The position numbers and the translations under genes were made by a program. From NCBI GenBank assembly GCA_013153275.1, contig JAADER010000062.1, positions 1 through 64,000 on the forward strand: a stretch of 64,000 bases of DNA. The letters run 5' to 3'. Within the stretch, counting starts at the first letter, position 1. Each line of letters starts with the position of its first letter. Below, one piece after another: positions 27,911 through 36,516 of the stretch. Under the pieces are notes generated by a model that was not told the origin of the DNA, did not search any database, and worked only from the letters and a program-made list of their open reading frames with translations. This stretch comes from Thermoproteota archaeon. Lineage in GTDB: Archaea; Thermoproteota; Thermoprotei; Thermoproteales; Thermocladiaceae.

Positions 27911-28549
27911 ATGATAGCTCACGAGATATTGAGCAAACTTGCTAAATACTACGTTGATAAGTACTTTAGCTGGCTATTTCAGGGACCTAGAGAGAACCAG
28001 TTTGCTGTGTATGAGGTTCTAGAGTGTCGAAGTAAGGTTATGTTCACTAGAGCTCTCCCATACACTATAATAAATACCATATTATCACCATCCTCAATAA
28101 TAGGTATGTTACTGCACGAAGGTTTTGGAACAGTATTCTCTGAAGAGTGTGCTGGATACTGTAAAATATATTCGAGAGAGATAGAGGTTGACGGCATGAG
28201 ATACACTATCAATGGCTGGCCAGATTACTATGATGGTAGAAAGATAATAGAGCTCAAGTACACTGGTCATCCTGTTAAGGAGCCAGAGCAGAGGCATGTT
28301 CAACAGGTAAGAATGTACATGTGGCTTACAGGTGCCAAGGTGGGATATCTGCTCTACGTTACTCCACGCAAGATGTATGAGTTTGAGATAACTGATCCCA
28401 TGACTGATGCTGAGGTGGTAGAGCTTCTTAGAAGCTGGACATCACCGAGAGACCCGTCGGAGTGTTCTCAATGTGTTTTCAGGAGTGTGTGCCCATACTC
28501 GGTTGAGAAGTCTAGGGAGCATTCTACTCAAGACCGAGAGTCTCGGTGA
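27911..28549 (+). CDS. Cas4-like PD-(D/E)XK nuclease
   Basis: A 212-residue protein. GWPDYYDGRKIIELKYT is the D...ExK active site of RecB-type nucleases (D about residue 101, ELK about 112-114). The C-terminus has a cysteine cluster CSQCVFRSVC, and an early cysteine group (C38 and CAGYC) could complete a 4Fe-4S site as in Cas4. Cas4 trims prespacers during CRISPR adaptation, but no cas1 or cas2 is near, so this may be a solo Cas4 with another repair role. A GTTTAAAAATACT element lies about 30-40 bases upstream. Its end overlaps the convergent MBL gene by 26 bases. Confidence 0.78.
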   Translation: MIAHEILSKLAKYYVDKYFSWLFQGPRENQFAVYEVLECRSKVMFTRALPYTIINTILSPSSIIGMLLHEGFGTVFSEECAGYCKIYSREIEVDGMRYTINGWPDYYDGRKIIELKYTGHPVKEPEQRHVQQVRMYMWLTGAKVGYLLYVTPRKMYEFEITDPMTDAEVVELLRSWTSPRDPSECSQCVFRSVCPYSVEKSREHSTQDRESR

Positions 28550-29255
28550 TTAAGGACTCGACCTCTGTAGCTATTATTGATCTCTGCTCACCAAATTTGA
28601 AGGGTTCTCCATGTCCTGGAAGGACCAGTGTACTATCTGTGAAAGTATTTAGAAGCCTCCTTATTGATCTAATCATTCTTGAGGGATTTGAATGCGGAAG
28701 ATCTATTCTGCCTATACCCCCGTTAAGTATGACGTCCCCTGTGAAAGCTAAGTCTAGCTCTGGTGAGTATAGCACAGAGCTTCCTAGAGTATGTCCGGGA
28801 GAGTGTATCAATAAGAAGCTTACGTCTCCAATATTTAGACGTGCATTATCTTCAAGCAACATGTCTGGACTATGTCTTCGGGATCCAAATAGCTCGGGAG
28901 CATAATCGTAGAGACCTAATGTCACTCTTATCAGGTCATGTTCCGTATAGTCTTCTAGCAGGTAGGCATCAGCTCTATGTATCATTATTATTATCGATTT
29001 GTTTAGATCTTTGAAATCCATATTAGCACATGAGTGATCTAGGTGACCATGTGTGTTGAATATGTACTTGTTCTCGCAGGATCTGACGTATCTATCATAT
29101 ATGTACTTCACCATGTATTTTCTAGTGATGTCGAATCCTGGGTCTACTATGAGTGCATCTAGTCCTGATATTACTACGTACGTGTTTGTCCTATAGTGGT
29201 TAGATACTGATCTATATATGGTTATTTCTTTCTCTCTTAGAATTTCCTCTATCAT
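28524..29255 (-). CDS. MBL-fold metal-dependent hydrolase
   Basis: A 243-residue metallo-beta-lactamase-fold protein of the glyoxalase II-like branch. The metal ligands are visible in order: THGHLDHS, HSPGHTLGS, FTGDV and LPGHGE. The substrate could be a thioester or another ester. It lies four bases downstream of nmd3 on the same strand, so the two are co-transcribed. It ends overlapping the convergent Cas4-like gene. Confidence 0.83.
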   Translation of the reverse strand: MIEEILREKEITIYRSVSNHYRTNTYVVISGLDALIVDPGFDITRKYMVKYIYDRYVRSCENKYIFNTHGHLDHSCANMDFKDLNKSIIIMIHRADAYLLEDYTEHDLIRVTLGLYDYAPELFGSRRHSPDMLLEDNARLNIGDVSFLLIHSPGHTLGSSVLYSPELDLAFTGDVILNGGIGRIDLPHSNPSRMIRSIRRLLNTFTDSTLVLPGHGEPFKFGEQRSIIATEVESLITETLGLE

Positions 29256-29259
29256 TGTC

Positions 29260-30306
29260 TCACTCCATTATAATTATCTCTTCATCTATAGGTATGATCT
29301 TGCTGTCAAGAATTACTACCTTTACTAACGATCCTTCAGGAATATCTCTTGAACCTAGATCAACGATCTTGTCGCCGTACATGACTAATGTCTTATCACC
29401 TTTCTTGATAACCTTCCCATATCCTGTCTCTGTACTTATCTTTCTTATGTTTCTTCTCAGTATCTCTCCTATGCTCATCCTCACGTTCTCACGTGTCTCA
29501 AGATCCTTCAAGTATATGCTACTTCTCGAGACCGCTAGAACATAGTACCTTCCTCTCCCATCTAGTGTCACTATGTCTCCCTTCTTGAGATTTAGCACAT
29601 GTATGCTTATTGTGAGACGAGTGATCGGTTTACCGCTTCTATCCATGCCTATGAGCTTATGCGACTCAATCATCTTACTTGGGAAGGATCTATGTATTGC
29701 CGATGCTATGGCCTTAGCTATCGTGTTGTTAGTCAGCTTTATATCGAAACCTGATCCAGACTCTTCTATGTCTATTACTGCTCCTCTCTGAACTTCCTCG
29801 CTCTTTGCAAGAACCTGACTTATTATGTGACGAAGAACGAGAAGATCCTCCCTACTATGCCTATCTCCGACATACCTCACCTGGATTAAAGCACGCTCCT
29901 TGCCCATTGCAATGCTTCTACATGTAGGACAGATGTCGGGAACAAGCTTCACATATACCTTATACGTCTCACAGTAGTCCTCTCTCATGTTCTCGCTTGC
30001 TCTGCCACAGATCTTGACCTCGACCTCCTGTTCGCCCTCCTCTAAAGATATCTCTCCAATCTCTATCTTACTGATGAGTCCTCTAGTCTTAACGAGGTCG
30101 AGTATATGTCTCTTGATGACGTCTAGTCTTCTTGTCCATCTGCCTTTATAGAGAACCGAGCCGCATACGACACATACTCTGAATGTCAATCTATCAATTC
30201 TAGGAAGATCTCTGACGAGAGGGTTACTTCTACGGTAACATTCCTCGCAGAGACCGTCAACTAGGCGATCAACTTCTCTACCGCATACTGGGCAGATTCT
30301 CCTCAT
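29260..30306 (-). CDS. NMD3 family ribosome biogenesis protein
   Basis: A 348-residue protein. The N-terminus carries paired zinc sites (CPVCGREVD, CEECY, CVVCGS and later CPTCRSI) as in NMD3. The middle has the eIF5A-like and SH3-like domains that bind the large subunit at the tRNA sites. In eukaryotes Nmd3 is an export adaptor; in archaea it likely guards large-subunit maturation. The gene leads a two-gene operon with the MBL hydrolase. Its promoter region faces that of the dockerin protein gene across 94 bases. Confidence 0.85.
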   Translation of the reverse strand: MRRICPVCGREVDRLVDGLCEECYRRSNPLVRDLPRIDRLTFRVCVVCGSVLYKGRWTRRLDVIKRHILDLVKTRGLISKIEIGEISLEEGEQEVEVKICGRASENMREDYCETYKVYVKLVPDICPTCRSIAMGKERALIQVRYVGDRHSREDLLVLRHIISQVLAKSEEVQRGAVIDIEESGSGFDIKLTNNTIAKAIASAIHRSFPSKMIESHKLIGMDRSGKPITRLTISIHVLNLKKGDIVTLDGRGRYYVLAVSRSSIYLKDLETRENVRMSIGEILRRNIRKISTETGYGKVIKKGDKTLVMYGDKIVDLGSRDIPEGSLVKVVILDSKIIPIDEEIIIME

Positions 30307-30351
30307 CTATGATAGACATAGGGTAGGCTCTTCATAACCTTTTTTGCATTA

Positions 30352-30381
30352 CTATTCCTTACGGAATAGCTTATTAATCCT
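30352..30381 (+). promoter_or_regulatory. Palindrome followed by TATA box of the dockerin gene
   Basis: CTATTCC (30352-30358), gap TTAC, GGAATAG (30363-30369): seven perfect base pairs. It abuts CTTATTAAT, a TATA box centred about 26 bases before the ATG at 30401, giving a leaderless start. The palindrome sits where BRE and TFB bind, so a regulator bound here would block or alter initiation. Confidence 0.55.
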
Positions 30382-30400
30382 ACAAACATGATAGCACTTT

Positions 30401-33214
30401 ATGAGTACTAGGTTCTATATAGCGCTTCTAGTAGCTATAACGTTAGCGATAACAGCCACAGCATACGGTCTCGCAACCATACCGAAGTTCATTTACCATA
30501 CCTCCTACATGACGTACAAGGGAAAGAAGATCCTAGTCATGTATCCTGAAAAAGCCCTAAAGAAGCTACATGAGCTACAGCCAGGAAGTGTGACGATCAT
30601 ACCCTTCGTAGAAGAGACAATTGTAACAGAGAATACAAAATTCACGCTATACGCAGTAGCTCTCAGATACGGCGAGGGGCCTATAAGCAACTACCCACTC
30701 GAGTTCAAGGTATACTGCAACAACAAGCTAATAGTAGATAGGTACGTCACGACAGACAAGTATGGACTAGCAAAGCTCACCATAACGACACCTAGCAAAG
30801 CAGGAGAATGCTGGGTAGATGTATGCCATAACGGGCAATGTGTTGGTGAGTGGTGGTGGATGTCCTACTTCGCAGTAACAAACGCACTATCCATACCACC
30901 ATACTTCAAGGAGACCAAAGATAACATTAGAAGAACATATATAGCACTAATAAAACCTGTAACAGGAACGCCATATAACGGCATCCTTCCCATAACCGTA
31001 TCAGGAAAGAGAGAGACCTTATATGTTAAGAATGGAGTTACGAAAATAAGCCTAGATCTTCACAGACTTGGAAGCTTCAGCATATCTTACCAAGGCCTAG
31101 ACCTCCTACATTATGACGTATATCCAAGCCTAGGAACGACAATGCCCACCTTTGATATCTGGAACTTCTATGGAAGAACCATAAAGCTCATGATACTACT
31201 CTTCAACGAGAACTTTACCGCACTATCGGGCGTAGTAACATTAACCGTTACGGTGGACTTTATTAATGGTTCACTTCGTACGATTAGCAACGAAAACGTC
31301 ACTGTGAAGAATGGCATAGGCTTTGCAACGATTACGATACCTAGTGAGTTAATGAAGAACATAACAGATCTATTCGTGTCAGTATACTATGCTGGTCTGT
31401 GGCTAGGTTCGTTCTCCGTATACCTATTCTCACCACCAAAACCCTATCGTCCACCACCTCCAACTCCATATATATCATTAAACGATTATTGCTCTTCTAA
31501 TGGAGTATGTACCATAGATGCATATCTCTATAACGGTACCAAGCCAATGCCGAACCAGACAATATGGATCTACACGAGCTGGGGATTCGAAACCGCACTA
31601 AAGACGAACAAGAGTGGAGAAGTATTTGTTAAGGTGAGAGCACCATTAAGATACTTCATAGGTAACTACTTCATAGTTGTAGCATCCAGATGGACATACA
31701 CGACAGACTCTATATTAAGATGGCATAACGTCAACTACTACACCAACGTTACAAATAATAAGATCTACATAGATCTAAATACAACTGAACCCACAGTATT
31801 AAGTTATGAGAAGATCGCGCCACCATGGCTAGATACCGCCAAGGTAATCTATACGGAGATCCTAAACAGGAATACAACCATAGAGCTTCCAAAATATAAC
31901 AACTACGGCATATACTGCGTAGAGCTATATTTCAGCCAGTGGTCTGCTTATCTACCATACTGCTATGCGGTCCTTCCTCTGAAACTCATATATGAAACTC
32001 CAAGCATAGAATACACGACATCCGGTCCCGTACTAACGTTCCGCGTTCTAAATACAGAAAACAGAACCGTACCTGGAGCTAAGGTATGCGTCTTAGCCTA
32101 CTACACTGCAGATATACCATACAAGGGCAAGTACGTAGAGGCCTCCCTACAGATGATGGCTAAGTGCGGTGTCACGAACAATAATGGTGAGGTAACGATA
32201 AGGCTACCGAAGCTAAACTTCTCTAACGCAAGAAATGTAGTATTGAACTATTATGCTGTAGCATCAGCTAACGGCTATATATCTAACTTCACGTCCGCGA
32301 CCGTCCAGATAATAAATGTCAGTCTACCAGACTTGACGGTGGAGAACCTCACAATTGTACCGAGATATCCTGTAAATGGAGACCTTGTGAAGGCCATGTT
32401 CGAGATATGTAATATAGGTACCAAGAATGCGAGCGACGTAGAGTATCAGGTTCTTCTCAATAATGAGGTAATTAATGAGAGCACTATAAGCCTAGTAGCA
32501 GCTGGAGAGTGCATACCTGTAACAGTGTCTCTTGGAAAATTAAGCTCTGGATACTACACTGTGCAGGTCATAGTTAATCCATATAACACTATAAGGGAGG
32601 TCACTACAGAGAACAATGTTGCATGGCAGGCAGTACAAGTATTCTCTCCAAGCAGCTGCATCATAAGGATACTACCATCATCAATATTTGCAAACATAAC
32701 GATGCCTCTGAAAGTAGAGCTCTATAACTGTCCCTGGGTAAAGTCAATAAACATAACGTTGAGCTTGAACGGTGTACCTGTCAAAGTGAAGAACGTAACC
32801 GCCGGTCCAGGAGTCAGATGCATGAATGGCTCACTATCCAGCGTCATAAAGAACAACGTCATAGAGATAGAGGTGAAAGGAAGAAAGAGCTGTGGAAACT
32901 TCACAACAGTGATAGCATATGTATACGTTAACGCATCAAAGACCGGAACACTAACAGTAAAGTACGCGGGATCGCTCATGGACGCTGAAGGAAGAATATT
33001 TAAGACAAAGGTTCAGACGAGCAACATAACTGTTAAGAAAGTCCTAGAATGCGACTTCAACTTAAATGGTCGTCTTGATGTTGGTGATGTTGTTCTGCTA
33101 CTACGTATACTTGTAGGAAAGTACCACAGCATAATACCATGCGACCTCAATCACAACGGTAGATTAGACATCGGAGACGCAGTACTGCTCCTTAGAAAGC
33201 TCGCAAGCATCTGA
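30401..33214 (+). CDS. Secreted multidomain protein with CARDB, cohesin-like and dockerin modules
   Basis: A 937-residue secreted protein with an N-terminal signal helix (about residues 5-26). The first 640 residues are beta-sandwich repeats with sequons and cysteine pairs. A CARDB-like domain follows (about 643-755, PDLTVENLTI to TTENNVAWQAV). Residues about 757-880 resemble a cohesin fold (INITLSLNGVPVKVKNV, FTTVIAYVYVNASKTG). The C-terminus (about 880-937) is a dockerin: two copies of a calcium loop, DFNLNGRLDVGD and DLNHNGRLDIGD, each followed by VVLLLR or AVLLLR helices. Dockerins bind cohesins through calcium-stabilised loops. The candidate partner is encoded at 3318. It has its own promoter with a palindrome. 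Confidence 0.78.
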   Translation: MSTRFYIALLVAITLAITATAYGLATIPKFIYHTSYMTYKGKKILVMYPEKALKKLHELQPGSVTIIPFVEETIVTENTKFTLYAVALRYGEGPISNYPLEFKVYCNNKLIVDRYVTTDKYGLAKLTITTPSKAGECWVDVCHNGQCVGEWWWMSYFAVTNALSIPPYFKETKDNIRRTYIALIKPVTGTPYNGILPITVSGKRETLYVKNGVTKISLDLHRLGSFSISYQGLDLLHYDVYPSLGTTMPTFDIWNFYGRTIKLMILLFNENFTALSGVVTLTVTVDFINGSLRTISNENVTVKNGIGFATITIPSELMKNITDLFVSVYYAGLWLGSFSVYLFSPPKPYRPPPPTPYISLNDYCSSNGVCTIDAYLYNGTKPMPNQTIWIYTSWGFETALKTNKSGEVFVKVRAPLRYFIGNYFIVVASRWTYTTDSILRWHNVNYYTNVTNNKIYIDLNTTEPTVLSYEKIAPPWLDTAKVIYTEILNRNTTIELPKYNNYGIYCVELYFSQWSAYLPYCYAVLPLKLIYETPSIEYTTSGPVLTFRVLNTENRTVPGAKVCVLAYYTADIPYKGKYVEASLQMMAKCGVTNNNGEVTIRLPKLNFSNARNVVLNYYAVASANGYISNFTSATVQIINVSLPDLTVENLTIVPRYPVNGDLVKAMFEICNIGTKNASDVEYQVLLNNEVINESTISLVAAGECIPVTVSLGKLSSGYYTVQVIVNPYNTIREVTTENNVAWQAVQVFSPSSCIIRILPSSIFANITMPLKVELYNCPWVKSINITLSLNGVPVKVKNVTAGPGVRCMNGSLSSVIKNNVIEIEVKGRKSCGNFTTVIAYVYVNASKTGTLTVKYAGSLMDAEGRIFKTKVQTSNITVKKVLECDFNLNGRLDVGDVVLLLRILVGKYHSIIPCDLNHNGRLDIGDAVLLLRKLASI

Positions 33215-33336
33215 AAGTTCCGGTCTCACTCTTCGAATCAGGTTCATAACTATTTTTCTAGACGAGTCTCTTCATACTTAAACTATTTCAGATAACTTTA
33301 GAAATATGATGAGTGTAAGATCCCCGCGGCTCGTCA

Positions 33337-33376
33337 GGTAGCCTCATTGGAAGCCGCCTCGGCTTCCTCAGCTACC
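33337..33376 (+). ncRNA. Stable RNA hairpin after the dockerin gene
   Basis: GGTAGC, a 6 nt internal loop, GGAAGCCG, loop CCT, CGGCTTCC, a 3 nt loop, then GCTACC. Fourteen base pairs, G+C rich against an AT-rich background. It lies 120 bases beyond the dockerin stop and just upstream of a TATA box. It could be the mRNA 3' end structure or part of a separate small RNA. It lacks a K-turn and a correctly placed ACA, so H/ACA is not supported. Confidence 0.5.
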
Positions 33377-33397
33377 GAACCTATCAATATGGGAACA

Positions 33398-33408
33398 TAT
33401 TTATAAAG
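33398..33408 (+). promoter_or_regulatory. TATA box of the structured leader and HD gene
   Basis: ATATTTATAAA predicts a transcript start near 33430. That leaves about 160 bases before the GTG of the HD gene, unusual for a genome in which most promoters sit right at the start codon. Confidence 0.55.
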
Positions 33409-33429
33409 GTTTTCTGAACACATCTTAAT

Positions 33430-33598
33430 GTCCCAGCACAGCCGATAAGTGAGGAGGGGTCTCTCGGCCTGAGAGAGTGATGTCTTGAGAAAATTGAGTG
33501 ATGAGCTGGACCTTCTATGATCGGTGATTAGGCTGAGCTAAGCTGAGAGATCAGCTTAATAAGAGACACCCCCGTAGAGTCTTGTAGGACGCGTGCTG
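33430..33598 (+). ncRNA. Structured leader or independent ncRNA ahead of the HD gene
   Basis: CAGCAC (33434-33439) can pair with GTGCTG (33593-33598), which contains the GTG start codon of the HD gene. Inside, GGG+GTCTCT (33456-33464) can pair with AGAGAC+CCC (33562-33571) with one bulged A. The same TCTCTC can instead form a local hairpin with GAGAGA (33471-33476). AAGCTGA-GAGA-TCAGCTT (33540-33557) is a perfect hairpin with a GNRA loop. Mutually exclusive helices and start-codon pairing look like a switch. No known RNA family is recognised; box C-like GTGATGA at 33498 lacks a proper partner set. Confidence 0.45.
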
Positions 33599-35392
33599 AG
33601 ATATTCTAAACAGGTCAGAGATCCCGTGCTTGGATGGATATGGCTTACAGATGAGGAAGTGCGATTTATGGATGGTTGTGCATTCATTCAGAGACTAAGA
33701 TATGTGAACCAGCTAGGCCTTGCGCATCTAGTCTATCCTACTGCTAGACACACGAGGTTTGAACATAGTCTAGGGGTTGTACATCTTGTCTCAAAGATTT
33801 TTCAGGTCTTTATTGAGAGAGAGACCTCTAGAAAGATATTGAATGATCTTATCGACGAACTTAATGTGAAGGATCAAGGACTTCCGTATATATTGAAGAA
33901 TCTTAGAATAGCTGCGCTTTTACACGATATTGGACATTACCCATTCTCTCACAGCTTGGAGAACTATCTTGCATATATTCTCGTGAGAGAGGTAGAGAAT
34001 GATAATAGTAAGAGGAGAATCCTAGACATAGATGAGGAACATCTTAACAGGTTGAGAGAGATAACTATGTCTTTATATGTTGCTAAGGAGCACGAGCTTG
34101 TAACTTACATGATATTAACATATAATGAAGATCTTAAGAAAAGCATTATTGATAATATACCGGATGTATGTATAGATCTCATAAAGGATGTGCTCTTCAT
34201 AAAGGTATTCAACAAGATTCTTCGCATAAATGCCTCTCTAAAAAGTATGGAGAACGATCTTCAGAGAGTTAGGAAATATAGTAAGAACGTGATGAGGGGG
34301 CTTAAACTGCTTAATAGTGCAATATCTAGCACGTTAGATGCTGATAGAGTAGACTACATGCTCAGAGACCTATACTTCACAGGAGCAAGCGTTAGCACTA
34401 ACATAACTCTGGGAGATGTTGAGAGGATTCTTGCAAACATGAACGTGGTAGAGAGAGACTCTGATGACGTCTTGATAGCGTTTAACGAGAAAGCTAGACC
34501 ATCTCTCGAAGGATTTATCATAGCTAGGTACAATCTCTATAAGTGGGTATATCTTCACCATAAAGTTACGTTAATGTCCACATTAATAAGAATGCTATAC
34601 AGCCTCATCATAAGAAACCTTGAGGAGCTCGAGAGCCTGGACCTCGTTAGAGAACACATCAGAGACCTAGCACAGTTCGCCTGCGGCATAATAGGAAGCA
34701 GAGAGGCTCTCAGACTCACCGACTACTTCCTGTTCACGATACTGTCAACCTACTACGACGACATCTCCAGAGTCCTAGGCGAGATAGGTAGAAAGATCGT
34801 GGATAGCATACTACTCAGAAAAAGCTTCTACAGACCAATATGGAAACGTGACGTCGAGTTTGAGAGCACGCTCAAGAACGCAACTGGAGAAACAGCTCTC
34901 CAGTTTAATCAGCGGATAGGAGCGTTAATATATGAGATATGTAAGAACCCTGAAGTCCTTGAGGAGCTTCTCTCAATATTCTATAGGAGACTGGTCACAG
35001 AGCTAAAGATATCTATAGAGATATACAACATTGAGGAGAGAGCTCTAGAGATCATAGAGAACATATGTAAAAATATTGAGGAGAACCGTTCAACAACAGT
35101 TATTATTGGCTTCGCATACTTCGAACCTGACATAAACATATACATAACATCGAGAGAAAGCGGCTCACCTATCGAGCTTAGAGAGATCTCTCCACTCACA
35201 AGCTCTGTGAAAGATGCTTGGGACAGATCCCCAAAAATGTTCATATATATCGACACAAGCAATATTCTAAACGATAGGAGAGTGATAAACATATTACAGA
35301 TATGTACGATAAAGGCACTAGACGCAGCAATAAAGGATCTAGTAAACATTCACTCTAGCGTTTCACCATGTACACCCCAAGACCTTCAATAA
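33593..35392 (+). CDS. HD-domain phosphohydrolase, SAMHD1-like
   Basis: A 599-residue protein. RDPVLGWIWLT near the N-terminus is the usual beginning of this family. The HD site is visible as TRFEHSLGV, LLHDIGHYPFSH and DADRVDYMLRD. Relatives hydrolyse dNTPs or act on other phosphorylated ligands. The C-terminal 200 residues are helical with a final mixed domain and no known motif. The GTG start can pair with the proposed leader. It converges on a methyltransferase gene, overlapping by 38 bases. Confidence 0.82.
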   Translation: MLRYSKQVRDPVLGWIWLTDEEVRFMDGCAFIQRLRYVNQLGLAHLVYPTARHTRFEHSLGVVHLVSKIFQVFIERETSRKILNDLIDELNVKDQGLPYILKNLRIAALLHDIGHYPFSHSLENYLAYILVREVENDNSKRRILDIDEEHLNRLREITMSLYVAKEHELVTYMILTYNEDLKKSIIDNIPDVCIDLIKDVLFIKVFNKILRINASLKSMENDLQRVRKYSKNVMRGLKLLNSAISSTLDADRVDYMLRDLYFTGASVSTNITLGDVERILANMNVVERDSDDVLIAFNEKARPSLEGFIIARYNLYKWVYLHHKVTLMSTLIRMLYSLIIRNLEELESLDLVREHIRDLAQFACGIIGSREALRLTDYFLFTILSTYYDDISRVLGEIGRKIVDSILLRKSFYRPIWKRDVEFESTLKNATGETALQFNQRIGALIYEICKNPEVLEELLSIFYRRLVTELKISIEIYNIEERALEIIENICKNIEENRSTTVIIGFAYFEPDINIYITSRESGSPIELREISPLTSSVKDAWDRSPKMFIYIDTSNILNDRRVINILQICTIKALDAAIKDLVNIHSSVSPCTPQDLQ

Positions 35393-36236
35393 CCCTGAGC
35401 ACGTCGAACCCCACCTCTCTGAGCCTTCTAACGACGCTCTTGATAATGTTCAATCCCCTATATTTAGAACCTGTGGCGCCAGTATAGTGGAAGAGTATCC
35501 CACCTCTCTTAAGGACCCTATGAAACTCTCTGTAGAGCTCTCTACCATATAGATCACCGGTATCAGACATTAAACGTGGAGGATCATGAAGAACATAATC
35601 AAAAGACATATCCCTAAGCTCACATACAACATCTAGAATAGAATCATTCGCCAGATCCACAAGCGATCGAGAGAACACTCTTCGACTCACAGGGTTTATC
35701 TCGGCAAGACGTATCACATTGATATCAATTTCAACAGAGAGAACATATCTTGCACCTTTCTCAATACAACAGTACGCTGTGTACCCAAGACAGGCACATG
35801 TATCTAGAACTCGATAACCTTTCTTCACATATGCTACCTTAGCTCTAGAGTAGTTTAGAGGATCCTTAAGCAACGTATGCATAACTATACCGTTTATCAT
35901 TAAGGTAGGTGACCAATCTTCATAAACTTGACACAGCTTATAGAAAGCACCATCAGATACTATAGTCCTCCTAAGCTCACCATCTTCAACACATATGAGC
36001 GACTTACAGGTCTCTTCACTCTCCCTCTCGACATATCTTTCGAGGAATGTCCTTGCTCCATCTCTGCTGATATGTTCACCGTTGATGCATAGTCCATGTT
36101 TGCTGACTCTGATCTCGTAGCCATACACGTTCACATATTTCAATTCTCTATCTCTCACAAGCGCGTCCAAGATCCTCCTCGCATCCCAGTAGGTTATTAC
36201 AGGAACGTCCTCGCTCCTGAAGACTAAAACTTTCAT
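35355..36236 (-). CDS. Class I SAM-dependent methyltransferase (COG2521-like)
   Basis: About 293 residues from the ATG at 36236, which has GAGGT five bases upstream; an ATG at 36269 is possible. Motif I appears as RVLDTCACLGYTAYC, the acidic residue after beta-2 in VLSVEIDIN, and motif IV as HDPPR, where NPPY-like motifs act in amino or RNA methylation. This matches an archaeal conserved methyltransferase group of unknown substrate. An N-terminal domain of about 120 residues precedes the fold and might bind RNA. Confidence 0.75.
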   Translation of the reverse strand: MKVLVFRSEDVPVITYWDARRILDALVRDRELKYVNVYGYEIRVSKHGLCINGEHISRDGARTFLERYVERESEETCKSLICVEDGELRRTIVSDGAFYKLCQVYEDWSPTLMINGIVMHTLLKDPLNYSRAKVAYVKKGYRVLDTCACLGYTAYCCIEKGARYVLSVEIDINVIRLAEINPVSRRVFSRSLVDLANDSILDVVCELRDMSFDYVLHDPPRLMSDTGDLYGRELYREFHRVLKRGGILFHYTGATGSKYRGLNIIKSVVRRLREVGFDVLRVIEGLGVYMVKR

Positions 36237-36300
36237 AGACCTCACTATATAACGTATAGTAAACAACACCCCTTAATACCACATTTCCAGTATACTAATC

Positions 36301-36516
36301 GTGAGAAGCCTCGCCCTAAGACTAAGCATTGTACGAGAACTTGCAAAAAGAGACGTACCTCTCGAAGAGCTTGAGAAGATACTCAGAGAGAACATGACAG
36401 AGAGAGACATAGAGAAGCTGAAAATCATGATAGCAGACCTCATACATGTAGAGGATAGAAGAGTCACACTGAGCGGAGAGGGAAGGCTCCTTCTTAGACT
36501 AATCTCAGAAAAATAA
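36301..36516 (+). CDS. Small helical hypothetical protein
   Basis: A 71-residue charged protein, probably a winged-helix or helical hairpin (VRELAKRDVPLEELEKILRE, then a terminal LLLRLISEK). It starts at a GTG 65 bases from the divergent methyltransferase and overlaps the convergent permease gene by 23 bases. No family is recognised. Confidence 0.5.
   Translation: MRSLALRLSIVRELAKRDVPLEELEKILRENMTERDIEKLKIMIADLIHVEDRRVTLSGEGRLLLRLISEK

Noticed and set aside
33306-33600. Box C/D sRNAs starting at ATGATGA (33306) or GTGATGA (33498)
   Set aside because: No D'/C'/D set with proper spacing follows either box. A larger structured RNA explains the region better.
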